Shown here piece after piece: positions 36,664-47,508 of a stretch of DNA of 64,000 nt. The stretch comes from Hawksworthiomyces lignivorus (lineage: Eukaryota > Ascomycota > Sordariomycetes > Ophiostomatales > Ophiostomataceae). The notes under the pieces are model-generated. The model did no database searches. It was not told where the DNA came from and worked only from the letters and a program-made list of their open reading frames with translations. Numbering within the stretch: the first letter of the stretch is position 1; each line of letters starts with the position of its first letter. A program made the position numbers and the translations under genes. The stretch covers positions 434,001-498,000 of the forward strand of contig NTMA01000012.1 in the NCBI GenBank assembly GCA_002917075.1, read 5' to 3'.

Positions 36664-38001
36664 GTTGGCTGCGCAGGTTTGAGAGGCGTTGTCAATGCGG
36701 TGAGGGGGAACGATTCTCGGGGAAGATGATGGCGTGCAAATTCGACCGTAGGTACAAGTGATATGGGACCGGATGGTATGATTTTCTCGCCAATAGCACG
36801 GACCCTCGGGACCGTATCGTAGAGGACGTTGCGTGAATTCTTAGGATTGCCTTTCAGCAGCGCTATGAAGGCGAACAATAGCCACGAGCTTCAACACAGA
36901 CGACTTCGGTACCACGTGTCTCGCTTTCGATCGTGTACTTCGAGAAATCAAGGGTGGCCAGAACGACAAGCGCTTGTGATTCTGTTCTATACGGGCTATG
37001 CACGATCTGCTGCTGATCTCTAACACTAGAGATATTGGCAAAAGACAAGATAGGTGAGGAAAAGCTCGCCTCTGCGTCTCGTACAGAGATGTCTGGCTTG
37101 TTCGTCAGGGAACCAGGACTTGATCACGTGTCTCTTCGTGCCCAAGAAATAGTGAGCGAAGCACAAAGAAAGACAGGAGCGTATCGACAGAAAGGCTGCT
37201 GTGTCAAACGAAAGGTCTATGTGACGTAGTCGCTCTAGGAAACTTTGCAGGCGGAGTGCACAAAGAAGACGAGGATCCCAACGTTGGGCTTGAGTTGGCG
37301 TCGACAGGAAGTTGAGAGCGGCAACGAGAGCTTTTAGAACAGCGAATGCCGGAGAAAGTAGGGAGACTTGGACAGCTGCTTAGAACAGCACCCAGGCGGC
37401 AAGAATAGAAAACTTCGAAAAGGAGATCTAGGCAGTAAAGAGAAAACAGAGAAGTGGAGGTGGAGAATATAGTTTGCCTAGGGCAGAGTTTCGTCTTGGA
37501 AGAAAAGAAAGTGAGTTGCTTTTCGGAGGCTCTCCTTCTCATACACGCCTGCGTAAAGTATACCCTCTGTACTTTTCATAAGGCCTATAATTATGTACTA
37601 TATCTTCCTCACTACGGGCAGCCAAAGGGCGACAGCCCCGCCGAAAAGAGCCCCGCCTGCGTTGCCCCGAAGCACTTTAGAGAGCCTTGCGTCGGCTTGC
37701 AAGTCCGTGCGTCAGCACCGTCTAGAAGCGTCTAATAGTCGTCACACGTGACTATATTGCTTACGTTAGCGTCGCTTAGTGTGGAAGGCAGAGTTGCTGT
37801 CGCGTTTCCCCTGGCGCCTGGAGGACGGGATGTGCACTCTCTTGTTTCGCCCCCAAGCTACGCTGAGCTTTCTTGCTTGTTGTCTTCGGCCATCACTCAA
37901 CTTCACTGCTTCTACACCCTAACACAACAATTCAGCAAATATTGCATTCAACGGAGGATCCCCAATTAAACTATCTGTCAAGCATAAGAGAGAGATAGAA
38001 A
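36664..38001. promoter_or_regulatory. Bidirectional promoter region UBC1 / RPT2
   Basis: 1.3 kb between two divergent ubiquitin-proteasome genes. It contains three CACGTG boxes (36913-36918, 37135-37140, 37745-37750), the first two sharing the longer word CACGTGTCTC. A direct repeat AGCCCCGCC lies at 37634-37642 and 37649-37657. No exact proteasome element GGTGGCAAA was seen by eye. Short ORFs only. Confidence 0.5.
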
Positions 38002-39704
38002 ATGGTATGTTTTGATGACATTTCAAGCACAGCACGCGCGCTGATGAAGCAGCCTGCTAACGACGATACCTCGACAGGGTCAAAATCAATCTGGAATGGG
38101 AGGTGGAGGTCCCGGTGACGGCCGAGATGATAAGGACAAGAAGGTAAGCTGATCTTCTCTGATCTGGTTGTTTTTAGCTTCGCTGTCGGAACTATGCTTG
38201 GTTCTGTCACATGAAGGCATCGACCGAAGAAAATTGCTAGTGATGAGGCACGCACGCTTGCTAACTACATTCTCACCCAAACAACAGAAGGACAAGCCTA
38301 AGTATGAGCCCCCTCCACGGCCAACTACCCGCGTCGGGCGCAAGAAGAGAAAGACTGGCGGCTCCAGCGCAGCCGCCAAGCTGCCGGCCGTTTTCCCAAC
38401 CAGTCGCTGCAAGCTGCGACTGTTGCGTATGCAGCGTATCCACGACCACTTGTTGCTCGAAGAAGAGTACGTTGAGAACCAAGAGCGCCTGCGGAAAGCC
38501 AAGGCGGCCAAGGACAGCAACGCACCGACTTCCGACCTCGATGCTGGCGGTGGCGGTGGCGACCGGTTGGCCGACGAGCGCAGCCGAGTGGACGACATGC
38601 GTGGCAGCCCCATGGGCGTCGGCACCCTCGAAGAGATGATTGACGACGACCACGCTATTGTTTCTAGCACTACCGGCCCCGAATATTATGTCAGCATCAT
38701 GAGCTTTGTCGACAAAGACTTGCTGGAACCCGGTGCCAGCGTGCTGTTGCACCACAAGAGCGTGAGCATCGTTGGCGTCTTGGCTGACGACACCGATCCA
38801 TCTGTCAGCGTCATGAAGCTGGACAAGGCTCCCACAGAGTCGTACGCGGATATTGGTGGTCTGGAGCAGCAGATCCAGGAGGTTCGCGAGTCTGTCGAGC
38901 TGCCGCTGCTGCACCCTGAGCTCTACGAAGAGATGGGTATCAAGCCGCCGAAGGGTGTCATTCTCTATGGCGCACCAGGCACCGGAAAGACATTGCTGGC
39001 TAAGGCGGTAGCCAACCAGACGTCGGCGACGTTCTTGCGTATCGTGGGCAGTGAACTGATTCAGAAATATCTTGGTGACGGCCCACGGCTCGTTCGCCAG
39101 CTCTTCCAGGTAAGCAGGAGACGCTGTCCTTAGCTCCATTCCAACTTTCCAGCTCCCCCCTCACGTCATCTACTAATCAAATTTCCTTTGTTACTAGGTT
39201 GCCGCGGAAAATGCGCCATCAATTGTCTTCATTGACGAAATCGATGCTATCGGCACGAAGCGGTATGATTCGACATCTGGCGGCGAGCGCGAGGTACAGC
39301 GTACCATGCTGGAACTGTTGAACCAATTAGACGGTTTCGACGACCGGGGTGATGTGAAGGTGATCATGGCCACGAACAAGATCGAGACGCTGGATCCGGC
39401 GCTGATCCGACCCGGCCGTATTGACCGCAAGATCCTCTTCGAGAATCCGGACCAGAACACGAAGCGCAAAATCTTCACGCTACATACATCCAAGATGTCC
39501 TTGAATGAGGATGTCGACCTGGAAGAGTTCATCTCGCAGAAAGATGACTTGTCCGGCGCCGACATCAAGGCGATCTGCTCCGAGGCCGGTCTGATGGCTC
39601 TTCGCGAGCGGAGAATGCGCGTACAGATGGCTGACTTCCGGGCCGCCCGGGAGCGGGTTCTGCGTACGAAGCAGGAAGGTGAGCCCGAGGGCTTGTATTT
39701 GTAA
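38002..39704 (+). CDS. RPT2: 26S proteasome regulatory ATPase Rpt2
   Basis: Four exons: 38002-38004, 38078-38143, 38288-39109 and 39198-39704, giving 465 residues. Rpt2 is a subunit of the AAA ring that unfolds substrates and opens the 20S gate. The first coding exon is just the ATG; exon 2 then supplies [10 protein letters not shown], restoring the N-myristoylation signal known for Rpt2. Walker A is GAPGTGKT (251-258), Walker [12 protein letters not shown], and the second region of homology [19 protein letters not shown]. The C-terminus EGLYL is the HbYX-type tail that docks on the 20S ring. Intron 1 has GTATGT and a GCTAAC branch point. Strong match throughout. Confidence 0.97.
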
Positions 39705-40174
39705 AAATCTAAACTGGCTAGCCGACATTGTACAACTATTGCAAACTATCATCACCACATCTATCTTCAACGCACCCGTTCTGGCATCATCAACACGTCA
39801 CTGTCCATCCGTCATTCATACAGCCACACGCTTCTTTTTTACCTCTCGCGTCCTTGCTTCTCTTTTTTTGCACATGATCGGTTAGATTGGAAGATCAGGA
39901 AGAGGGCAGCAGGCCTGAGATAGATCAATAATATACAATTTATTGGTACTGCGTAAAATTCCTCTTGTGAATTGAAGCCACAAAAAGATAAATGTAACAA
40001 AAAAGCAGTTCTATGTCCGTGGCATGAAAAAGCAGAGCCATCCAAAAGCAGAGTCATCCAAGTGTGCTCCAATCCAAAGGCAACCTATTCCTGTCTATGT
40101 CGAGTAGTATAGCACAACATATAGTCATTCTTCCCAGAAAAAGCAATATCAGCCCACCCGTCATAGTACCGTCT
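39705..40174. other. Convergent 3' spacer
   Basis: 470 bases between the RPT2 and YSC84-type stops; T-rich after RPT2. No gene seen. Confidence 0.5.
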
Positions 40175-41615
40175 CTATGCCTTCGTATCCTTCTCTGAAT
40201 ACTGCGCCTCGCGCTCCGCGTCGGTCAGATCGCCAGGTGTCCGCGCACCGCTCACCTCGTGCAGCACCGACCGATCCACGTCCTGCCGGCCCTCAGCGGC
40301 CTTGAGCACCTCCATCAGGCGTCGAGTGGCCACGGGCCATGGCGGGATTTTGCTGCCGCTGCTGCTCGGGAAGTTGGGCGACGGCGGTGGCACCTGGCCT
40401 CGCAAGATCTGCTCGACGGAGATGCCCTTTCGGCGGTAGAGCTCGCCGTTGGCGTCCGGCCGCCCCACGATGATGGTGCCGTCCGCCTGCACGCCGGCAT
40501 AGAAGCCGCGGCTCTTCATGTAGCTCCAGATGGGCGTGGCGGAGGGGCCAGACTTGGCCAGGAGCGCTGCCTCCACAGAGGCGCCGGCGCCCACGGGCCC
40601 TGCGACTAGCCCAACCTCACCGCCGAGCGACACGCGCGGGCGCGTGAACGCCTCGACAGCCTTCTGGGTGCGCAGCACGCAGACGCAGTCGTAGATGTCC
40701 AGCCCCACGAGGAAGCCCGCGCCCAGCGTGTGTACGAGGAAGCCCGCAGGCGGGGACCAGCTGCCGTCGGGCAGGCGGGCCACGACCACGCCCGAGCCGC
40801 CCGCGCCCGAGATGTGCAGGCCGGTGCGGAATGTGGTGAAGATGGCGAGCCCCGCTGCCGACTGGATCACCTGCGGCGGGATCTTGACCAGCGCCTTGGC
40901 TGGCTTGCTCTTAGGGCCCGCCGCCGCCGCCGCAGACGAGCCCGAGGCCACCGGCGCCGCGGGCGCCGCGGTGTAGAAGCCGTCGTCTGTGCGTCTTGTG
41001 TCAGCAGGTGCTTGCACGGGGACAGATGAAAAGAGAAAACAAATGGAAGGTGCTCTCGGAGAGCCAACAGGAGATCTACTAACGACAGAAGGAGTTGAGA
41101 ATGCGCGCGGCCTTGTCGCACTCGAGATCGAGCGACGTCGGCCAGAAAGCCTCGGAGCCCAGCTTGTTTGTCAGCCGGTTGATGGGGTCGCCGACCTTGA
41201 CGCTCAGCTGATAGAGGCGCTCGCGCATACCGGGCTTAGCCGGCGGGGTGGAGGATGCGGCGGCAGAAGAGGAAGGAGGAGAGTTTGCCTGCGGAGCATA
41301 GCCGGGACCCGCATACGTCGGTGGAGGCGCGAACTGCGGCGCCTGCTGCTGGTACTGCGGTGGCGGATATTGTGGTTGCTGATACGGCGGCTGCTGGTAT
41401 TGTGGCTGCTGGTATTGTGGCTGCTGGTACTGCTGCTGCTGGTACTGCGGCTGCTGGTATGGCGGTTGCTGGTTCGGCTGCTGCGGGTATGGTTGTTGTT
41501 GTTGTTGTTGTTCTTGCCCTCTGGGCGGCAGAGGCGGCGTTCCGTAGAGGCTAGCGGTTTCCGCATAGTAGTCCGGGTTGTTGTGCTGGATCGGCTTAAT
41601 TGGTTTGGGAGCCAT
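40175..41615 (-). CDS. YSC84/SH3YL1-type lipid-binding protein with Pro/Gln-rich N-terminus
   Basis: Two exons (complement of 41084-41615 and 40175-40986) encode 447 residues. The YSC84 (SYLF) domain binds phosphoinositides and, in yeast Ysc84/Lsb3, actin at endocytic sites. It starts near residue 140 (ECDKAARILNSFCHDGFYT) and shows KIPPQVIQSAAGLAIFTTFR, SGAGGSGVVVARLPDGSWSPP, VGLDIYDCVCVLRTQKAVEAF and the GASVEAALL and YMKSRGFYAGVQADG segments. Unlike Lsb3/Ysc84 there is no C-terminal SH3 domain. The N-terminal about 110 residues are a repeat of PQYQQ/PPYQQ-like units plus a Gln run, a prion-like composition. The donor GTTAGT and acceptor GCACAG were chosen to join the domain in phase. Confidence 0.9.
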
Positions 41616-42876
41616 TGCGAAGAGATAACGCAAGGAAGGGCAAGAAAAAAAAAGGGCGAATATGAGATAACAACAAGTGTTTTAGTCACTGATTCTAGTG
41701 ATCCTAGCAATCCCGGTGATCCTAGTGATCCTAGTGTCTATGGTGATACTGGCCACTATGTCTAAACTTGATGCTCTCTTGTTACAATTTCATCCAGTCG
41801 CTCTTGGCGATGGTCTTCATATAAGTTACAAAATGCCGAAAACCACAATAGCATTTAACGACCAGCAGCTCTCGTGCAATGCTCGGGACTAGTGACGCCT
41901 CCGTCCCCCAATCACCAAGCCCACATGCGCCTTCACGTCTACGACGCATGCGTGGCTGAGCTTGTAGTCGAGTTTTTCTGTAGTGCGAACGCAGTTGCAA
42001 AAGTCCGAGGGATGGGTACAAGCCCCGACTGTCCGTACGACGAAAGCTTAACTAGGCCTAGACCAAGCTTAATGGTATCTCTATTACCGCCCCTCCAAAA
42101 CGGATGTCGTAGGCAGGTTGTGCGGCGCAAGCTTCCAGGCATTTAGTTGGCGGAGAGTTCAGCTGCCTGGCTACCTCTAAGGACCTTCTGGAACATGCGC
42201 CAGGCCACCTTGTCAACCCCCTCTGCGTGTCTTTGCAATCGCTAATTATAACTCCAACAATGCGACACTGTAAGTCTTACCCGATCTAAGCACTTTAGGC
42301 ATCCGTATTCTTTTCCTGATCCAAATGTCAAACTCCATCTTTAGATCGGATGGAAGTACTTGTATTTACTGCCTTGGCGGACACAATGCGGGGCCAGCTG
42401 CTTCTATAGTGCACCCCAAGCATTGTCCACCTACGGAGCATGCTTAAGTTGAAAGGCAAATCGTAAAGCATTCTCATCAGGCCGCATGTGAGCGTCCCCA
42501 ACGGCAGTCAAGTCACAAAAATTATCAGAACAGCAGTGCTATTTTTGCATTTGAAATTTTGATTTTTTTTTTTTTCAAGGCGCATCTCAAGATGGCACTT
42601 TTTGCTTTACTCTATTTTCGCAAACCCTTTCCACAGCAGACTCTGCAAATCACCGCTTCATGCCGTTCGCCCGATCCATTTGGCGCAAATTTGAAGCCGA
42701 GCGAGCAGCGGGAGACATATATGAGGCCTTTCATCCTTTGCTGTGCTCGAACCCCCATCTGATACCGAAAATCTTCGACAAGCATGCAATCAGTGGTGCC
42801 CGCAACACAGGTGCTGCAGGTAAGGAGATGCTCTAATTTCTACAGCATACCGGTAGATTCTCAAAGAATCTCCTTC
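41616..42876. other. Spacer between YSC84-type gene and RPS20
   Basis: 1.26 kb with the 9-bp repeat array at its left end and short ORFs elsewhere. It should hold the YSC84-type promoter and the RPS20 3' UTR. No other gene recognised. Confidence 0.5.
41690..41752. repeat. Seven 9-bp units upstream of the YSC84-type gene
   Basis: Units of the form TGATCCTAG repeat seven times with one to five changes each; three are identical. The array begins 75 bases upstream of the ATG, so it lies in the promoter or 5' UTR. Confidence 0.7.
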
Positions 42877-43421
42877 TTAAGCCGCAATGGTGACCTCGAC
42901 CTCAACGCCGGCCTCGACTGTGGGTAGAGAGTTAGCATTGGCCATATTATGTTTGTTTCAACTCCGTTCATATCCATTGAAGTATTAACTAAGGACATAC
43001 TGTTGACAATGACAGACTTGACAACCTCGGTCGGGGCGTGCAGATCGATCAGACGCTTGTGGATGCGCAGCTCGTACATGTCCCAGGTCTTGGAACCCTC
43101 ACCGCAAGGGGTCTTGCGGGTGGTGATCTTGAGGTTCTTGGTCTGTACACAAGGGAAAAAGGATTCTGTCAGCGGTTGTTCTTGAGGTTCTTCTAGGAGG
43201 CTTCCTTATTCCTTGATGGTAGTGCACTTTTAGGCGACAAGAGGGGAACGCACCGGCAGGCGGACGGGGCCCTTAACAGTAAGGTCCTTGGAGCGCGCAC
43301 GCTCGATCAGCTCCGAGCAGACGCGCTCCAGAGACTGCACCTTGCGGCTCGACAGAGTAATGCGGATACGGTGAGCCTTGGGCTGCTCGCCGAAGTCCTT
43401 CTCGCCCTTCTGGAAAGACAT
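42877..43421 (-). CDS. RPS20: 40S ribosomal protein S20 (uS10)
   Basis: Three exons (complement of 43254-43421, 43001-43142 and 42877-42917) give 116 residues, the normal size. uS10 is part of the head of the small ribosomal subunit. Conserved features are [54 protein letters not shown] and the terminal [12 protein letters not shown]. The last exon supplies only the final 13 residues plus the stop, joined through a split Ile codon; its intron has GTATGT and a GCTAACT branch point. Confidence 0.98.
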
Positions 43422-44793
43422 GTTTGCTGGTTGGGATAAGAGGATCTTGAAAAAGAAAAAAGAGAAACAAGTTTTCTTTGGTAAATTCTAAGTACCGTCA
43501 CGACTCGAGAACGCTCAGCGCTGCGGCAAAGTGATGACGGAGATACTTGTGGTTAAAGAATAAAGTGGTGGGAAGAGGAATGAGCCTACGCGATCGTGAA
43601 TCTTTTTTTTTTTTTCCGTCCCTCATCCCACTGACGCTAATTTGTTGGTGGGACCAAAACTGGTTAGTTGGGGCACGGGATAAGGGCAAGGTTGATTAGA
43701 GCCAATTGTATGTTGGTATACCACGTGATTTTAGACAAAGCAGAGGTTAGCCGCAGCGGAATAACAGTAAGAAGGTTGTCTACAAATACGTAATAAGACA
43801 GTTCCAGTATAAAAGGAGAACTAAATGTAATTATCGTGAACGTTTCCTTCCATGTCAATCATAGAAAGTAGGTATAAACGAATGCTTGTTAGATTGATGA
43901 AGAAACTGAATCGGCCTTTTTTTTGAAAAAAAAAAAAAGTCCTAGGCACAGCAAGTTCGTATATTGGCTAATACCATACTCCCCCATACAAACGGCGTCG
44001 AGTTTGTCTGCTGAGGCTAATACAGAGACTCTTGTTATGCATATCGTAACTTTTATGTGGAAACTGCTCACATTATGCTTTTAAATTTCATGGAATGGAT
44101 AACAGATGAGATAAAGTTTCGCAAATAATCTCTTCACTGTGTATCAGGGTTTTACAGAGGTTATTAGCTCTGTGACCGATACAACTCAATTCTGAAAACA
44201 ACTTGTCATTGCGTGTAATCAAAAACCAGCACTCTTGCGCGATGCTTCCGAATTTAAATTATGGCATGCATAGAATAACAAACCTAAGAGAAACAGTGTA
44301 AAAAAAATTCCGGGTAACCCTCTATTTCATCCCTATCCCATAAAGCTTCGTTTCCAGGACTTCTTCCTTTCAGAGTGAACAAAAATCGCATACATAAAAT
44401 GAATAAAACAGGCTCCCAGTCGCCATGCCCTCGTGTCGTGCTACCCGACAATGCTATGAATCAATACGATGAAAATCAGACGAACAGATGGGAATCGGTA
44501 TGTATAAGAAATGCACCGTCGTCTGGAGGCTTTCGGTCTCATGACAGAAAGTTTGTTCATCGCCTTCTAGGAAACATATTGAACACAGTGCTGCTTCCAA
44601 TGGTATAAAAGAGGCGAGAACAGTGCTGTCTAACCGCTACATTTGCGGAAAAATATCCAATCTCTTCGTTACGGCGTGCACATCTTCATCTCTTTACTTT
44701 TGTCATTAACTCGCTGGACTCGAACTCAATCCATAAGCTGTCTTCAGAATTGGCCCACTCTAACAGCTTAAAGTGGACTCCTCTCTTCGGCCA
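43422..44793. other. Spacer between RPS20 promoter and GRR1 3' end
   Basis: 1.4 kb, AT-rich. The part next to RPS20 should be its promoter, with a T-rich tract (43602-43617) and a CACGTG at about 43732. No gene recognised. Confidence 0.5.
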
Positions 44794-47508
44794 TTAAGGA
44801 TTCGTGTCTTCATTGATCGTGCTCGATGGGCCAGCTGCGCCATTTTGGATATTGCTCGGGCCTGTTAATGATGCGGTGCTTGCTCCCGAGCCATTTACAG
44901 CCGCTGGAATTATGACACCGTTAACAGAGTGCCTGATGCGCCCTAGACCCAGGCCTGATGCCCTGCTCGACCGTGCTTGCGTGTCTTCCCTGGCAAAGGG
45001 CATACTGAGGGGAGCTGTGCTAGCAGCCGAATGCGCCTGCGTCATCGGGTGCGAAATGCCGTCGCTTCCCCCAGCTTCGTCGACTGCATTAGACGCGGTA
45101 TCATGCCCTATTGGCTGGGGTATCTGTTGTTGAAGCAGGTGTGCAGCCGGTGGAAATACTGCAGATTGGATGAAAGCTCCAGGCAAAAATGGCGGCGCTG
45201 TGGGAACCAGAGTAGAAGCACCCATCGCGATTGGCTCGGGGATCGGTGGTGGTGGAGGAGGTATGGGATGACCGCCATCCACAATGACCGGTCCGTGATT
45301 AGGCAGCTGTGGATCAATAAGCATTTCGCTTCCTTCTTCTAGGCCATCGTCATCGTCAGGAACATCACCATCCACCTCGTCGAAATTGAGCATGTGAGCG
45401 TTTGTTATATCAGGGGCACCGTCTGGGAAGTCTGTTAGATTCCGGTGATGGGTCGGCAATGTAGTTATAGCTCCCGGGCGGTCACGGAAACTGGCATAGC
45501 CAGGTTGCGTGTTCAAGTGTTCCCGCAAGCCAGAAACGCCTTCACCCGAAAAGACACAAAATACTTCGCGTTGATGCATCGTAAATTCTACATCTAAGTC
45601 AGCACCATTCATAATGAAAATACACTTCTAGTAACCCCTTGTTTGTTGCGTACCTTGTGGAGGACTGCGGCAAAATCGGCCCAAATCCTCCCTAAGGAAT
45701 GCCGGAACGCCAGTTAAGCTGAGATGTGTAAGTCGGTGACATGCGTTGAGAAGGCGGATGATGCTCTAAATGCGATACAGCAGAGTTAGTAAGTCCGAAT
45801 CTGGACGCAGGAAGAGAAAAGGCTGTGACAGGGTGAACTAACTCTTATGCTCAAATGAGTGCAGTAGCTTAGGTGTACGCGTTCCAAGCTGCTGTGGCTA
45901 TAGTACTGATTCTCTATCACATTTCCTTCGGCGTCTCTTCGCTGCCGATGTCTTTGATTTGCCCTCGCAAGAGCGTATACGCTTTCGTCGGTGATATTGC
46001 TGCACTTGACCAAGCCGATACGCTTCAGCTTTGGCAAAGTAGCAAGCCGGGTCACGGAGTCATCTGTAAGATGGATACAACAGCCGAGATCGATGTAGCG
46101 AATACGGTTGCAACTATGAACAAGTTTTTTGACGGCCTCGTCGGTGATCTGACTGCAATGGCCAAGATGCACGTAATGCAAGTTCTTCCCTAGTCGAGCA
46201 ATCGAATGGACGGCTGCATCGGTAATATTCCGGCATTTCGCCAGAACAAGGTTCCGCAAGCGGGGGGCGACGTCGATGATTCGTTCCACGGCGCGGTCCG
46301 TCAATCGGGCACAGGATGTTAGATCGAGAATACGCAGATGTTCATACATGCGTTCGTCAGGAAGGGAAAGAAAAGCCCCATCGTCGATAAGTTCACAGTT
46401 GGTGAGACGGAGTTCGCGCAACGCTTGGCCCTGCGCTAGGAGATTTGTGACGGGTTGGTTTGAGATCAGCCGACACTGATGTAGATCGATTTCGAGAATA
46501 TTTGGACAGTACTGAGCAAAGGCCAGAACAGCATCATCCGTGAGCTGATTACAGTCGTTTAATTTGATCTGGTCGGGCCAGCCATTAGTTTCTAGTGAGA
46601 CAGAAAAACAGTGCGACAAAGAAACCTAAAACAAGGCAGGGAAAAGACCGCTAACATACCCTTTTGATGTATTTGCAGCTCTCTGCCAGCTTGATGAAGC
46701 CCTCGTTAGAGATTTTTGTGCAGTTAGAGACATTCAAGCCTTGCAATCTCCTGCAGTGCTCTGCTATAGCAAAGATAGTAGCCTCTGTGATCTGGTCGTC
46801 ACCTGAGATGTCGAGGGCAAGCAGGTGGTGGCTATTTTCAACAAGTGGGATCAGACCCGTATCGGTTAGGCGTTTGCAATTTGTTAATGTAAGCCGCTCT
46901 ATGCGGTTGCATACAGCCAGAGGCATGACACTTCCATCGTTGACTTTATCAGCAATAGAAGCAAGGTTCAGGCGCTTGATGAAATCCTTGTACGAAAAGT
47001 AAGGCGTCTCGACACTGAGAGTTTGGCAAATTGATTCGTGTCTGGTCCAGTTTGTGCAAGCGGGTCGGTGCCAAAGTAGATCGACAGCGTTGCGTGCCCA
47101 ACGCTTGCAAGTGAGCATGCAGTGTAGTAGGTCGGATGACGAGCTCAGTTTGGCAAAAATCGAAATGAGAATCTCGTTTGGCAGTCTATTTACCGGCGGG
47201 ATGCACGGATCATCGTCGGTATCGTCGTTAACCTGCATGTCCTGAAGATTCGGAACGCCTAGCGATGATTCGGAGTCGTTGGCAACGAGAAAGAAGTCGG
47301 ACTCTTCGTTGTCATTTGGCGCAGGCGAATTCGTTGAAGACGATGAGCGGGATTCTTGCATTGCCGAGACAGCGGTGGATTCAGAGTCTTCCGTCTGGAG
47401 AGCAGCTGTTGCGGAGGACTGAGCAGCCATAACGTCGAGTGACGGCGCCTGCTGTCGTCGGCTCGAGGCACCACTCGGACGGTGGCCGCCCGATTGTGTG
47501 GAAGTCAT
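44794..47508 (-). CDS. GRR1: SCF ubiquitin ligase F-box/LRR protein Grr1
   Basis: Four exons (complement of 46660-47508, 45843-46568, 45654-45765 and 44794-45593) give 828 residues. Grr1 is the substrate receptor of an SCF E3 ligase; in yeast it links glucose sensing and cyclin turnover. An acidic, Ser-rich N-terminus is followed by an F-box at about 108-155 (VNRLPNEILISIFAKLSSSS, then CKRWARNAVDLLWHR). About a dozen leucine-rich repeats follow, each with a C-x-x-LTD/ITD signature (NCKRLTDTG, SCARLTDRAV, KCRNITDAAV, HCSQITDEAV, CCIHLTDDSV). After the repeats come the conserved HLSLTGVPAFLR and DVEFTMHQREVFCVFSG blocks, then a long disordered tail with an acidic patch and a proline run. Joined reading frames match the family at all three junctions. 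Confidence 0.95.

Noticed and set aside
38144..38287. Possible snoRNA in RPT2 intron 2 because of a TGATGA box at about 38240
   Set aside because: No D box (CTGA) follows it and no terminal stem is present.
41204..41765. Alternate-frame and antisense ORFs over the Pro/Gln repeat
   Set aside because: Repetitive DNA stays open in several frames; only the frame continuing into the YSC84 domain has meaning.
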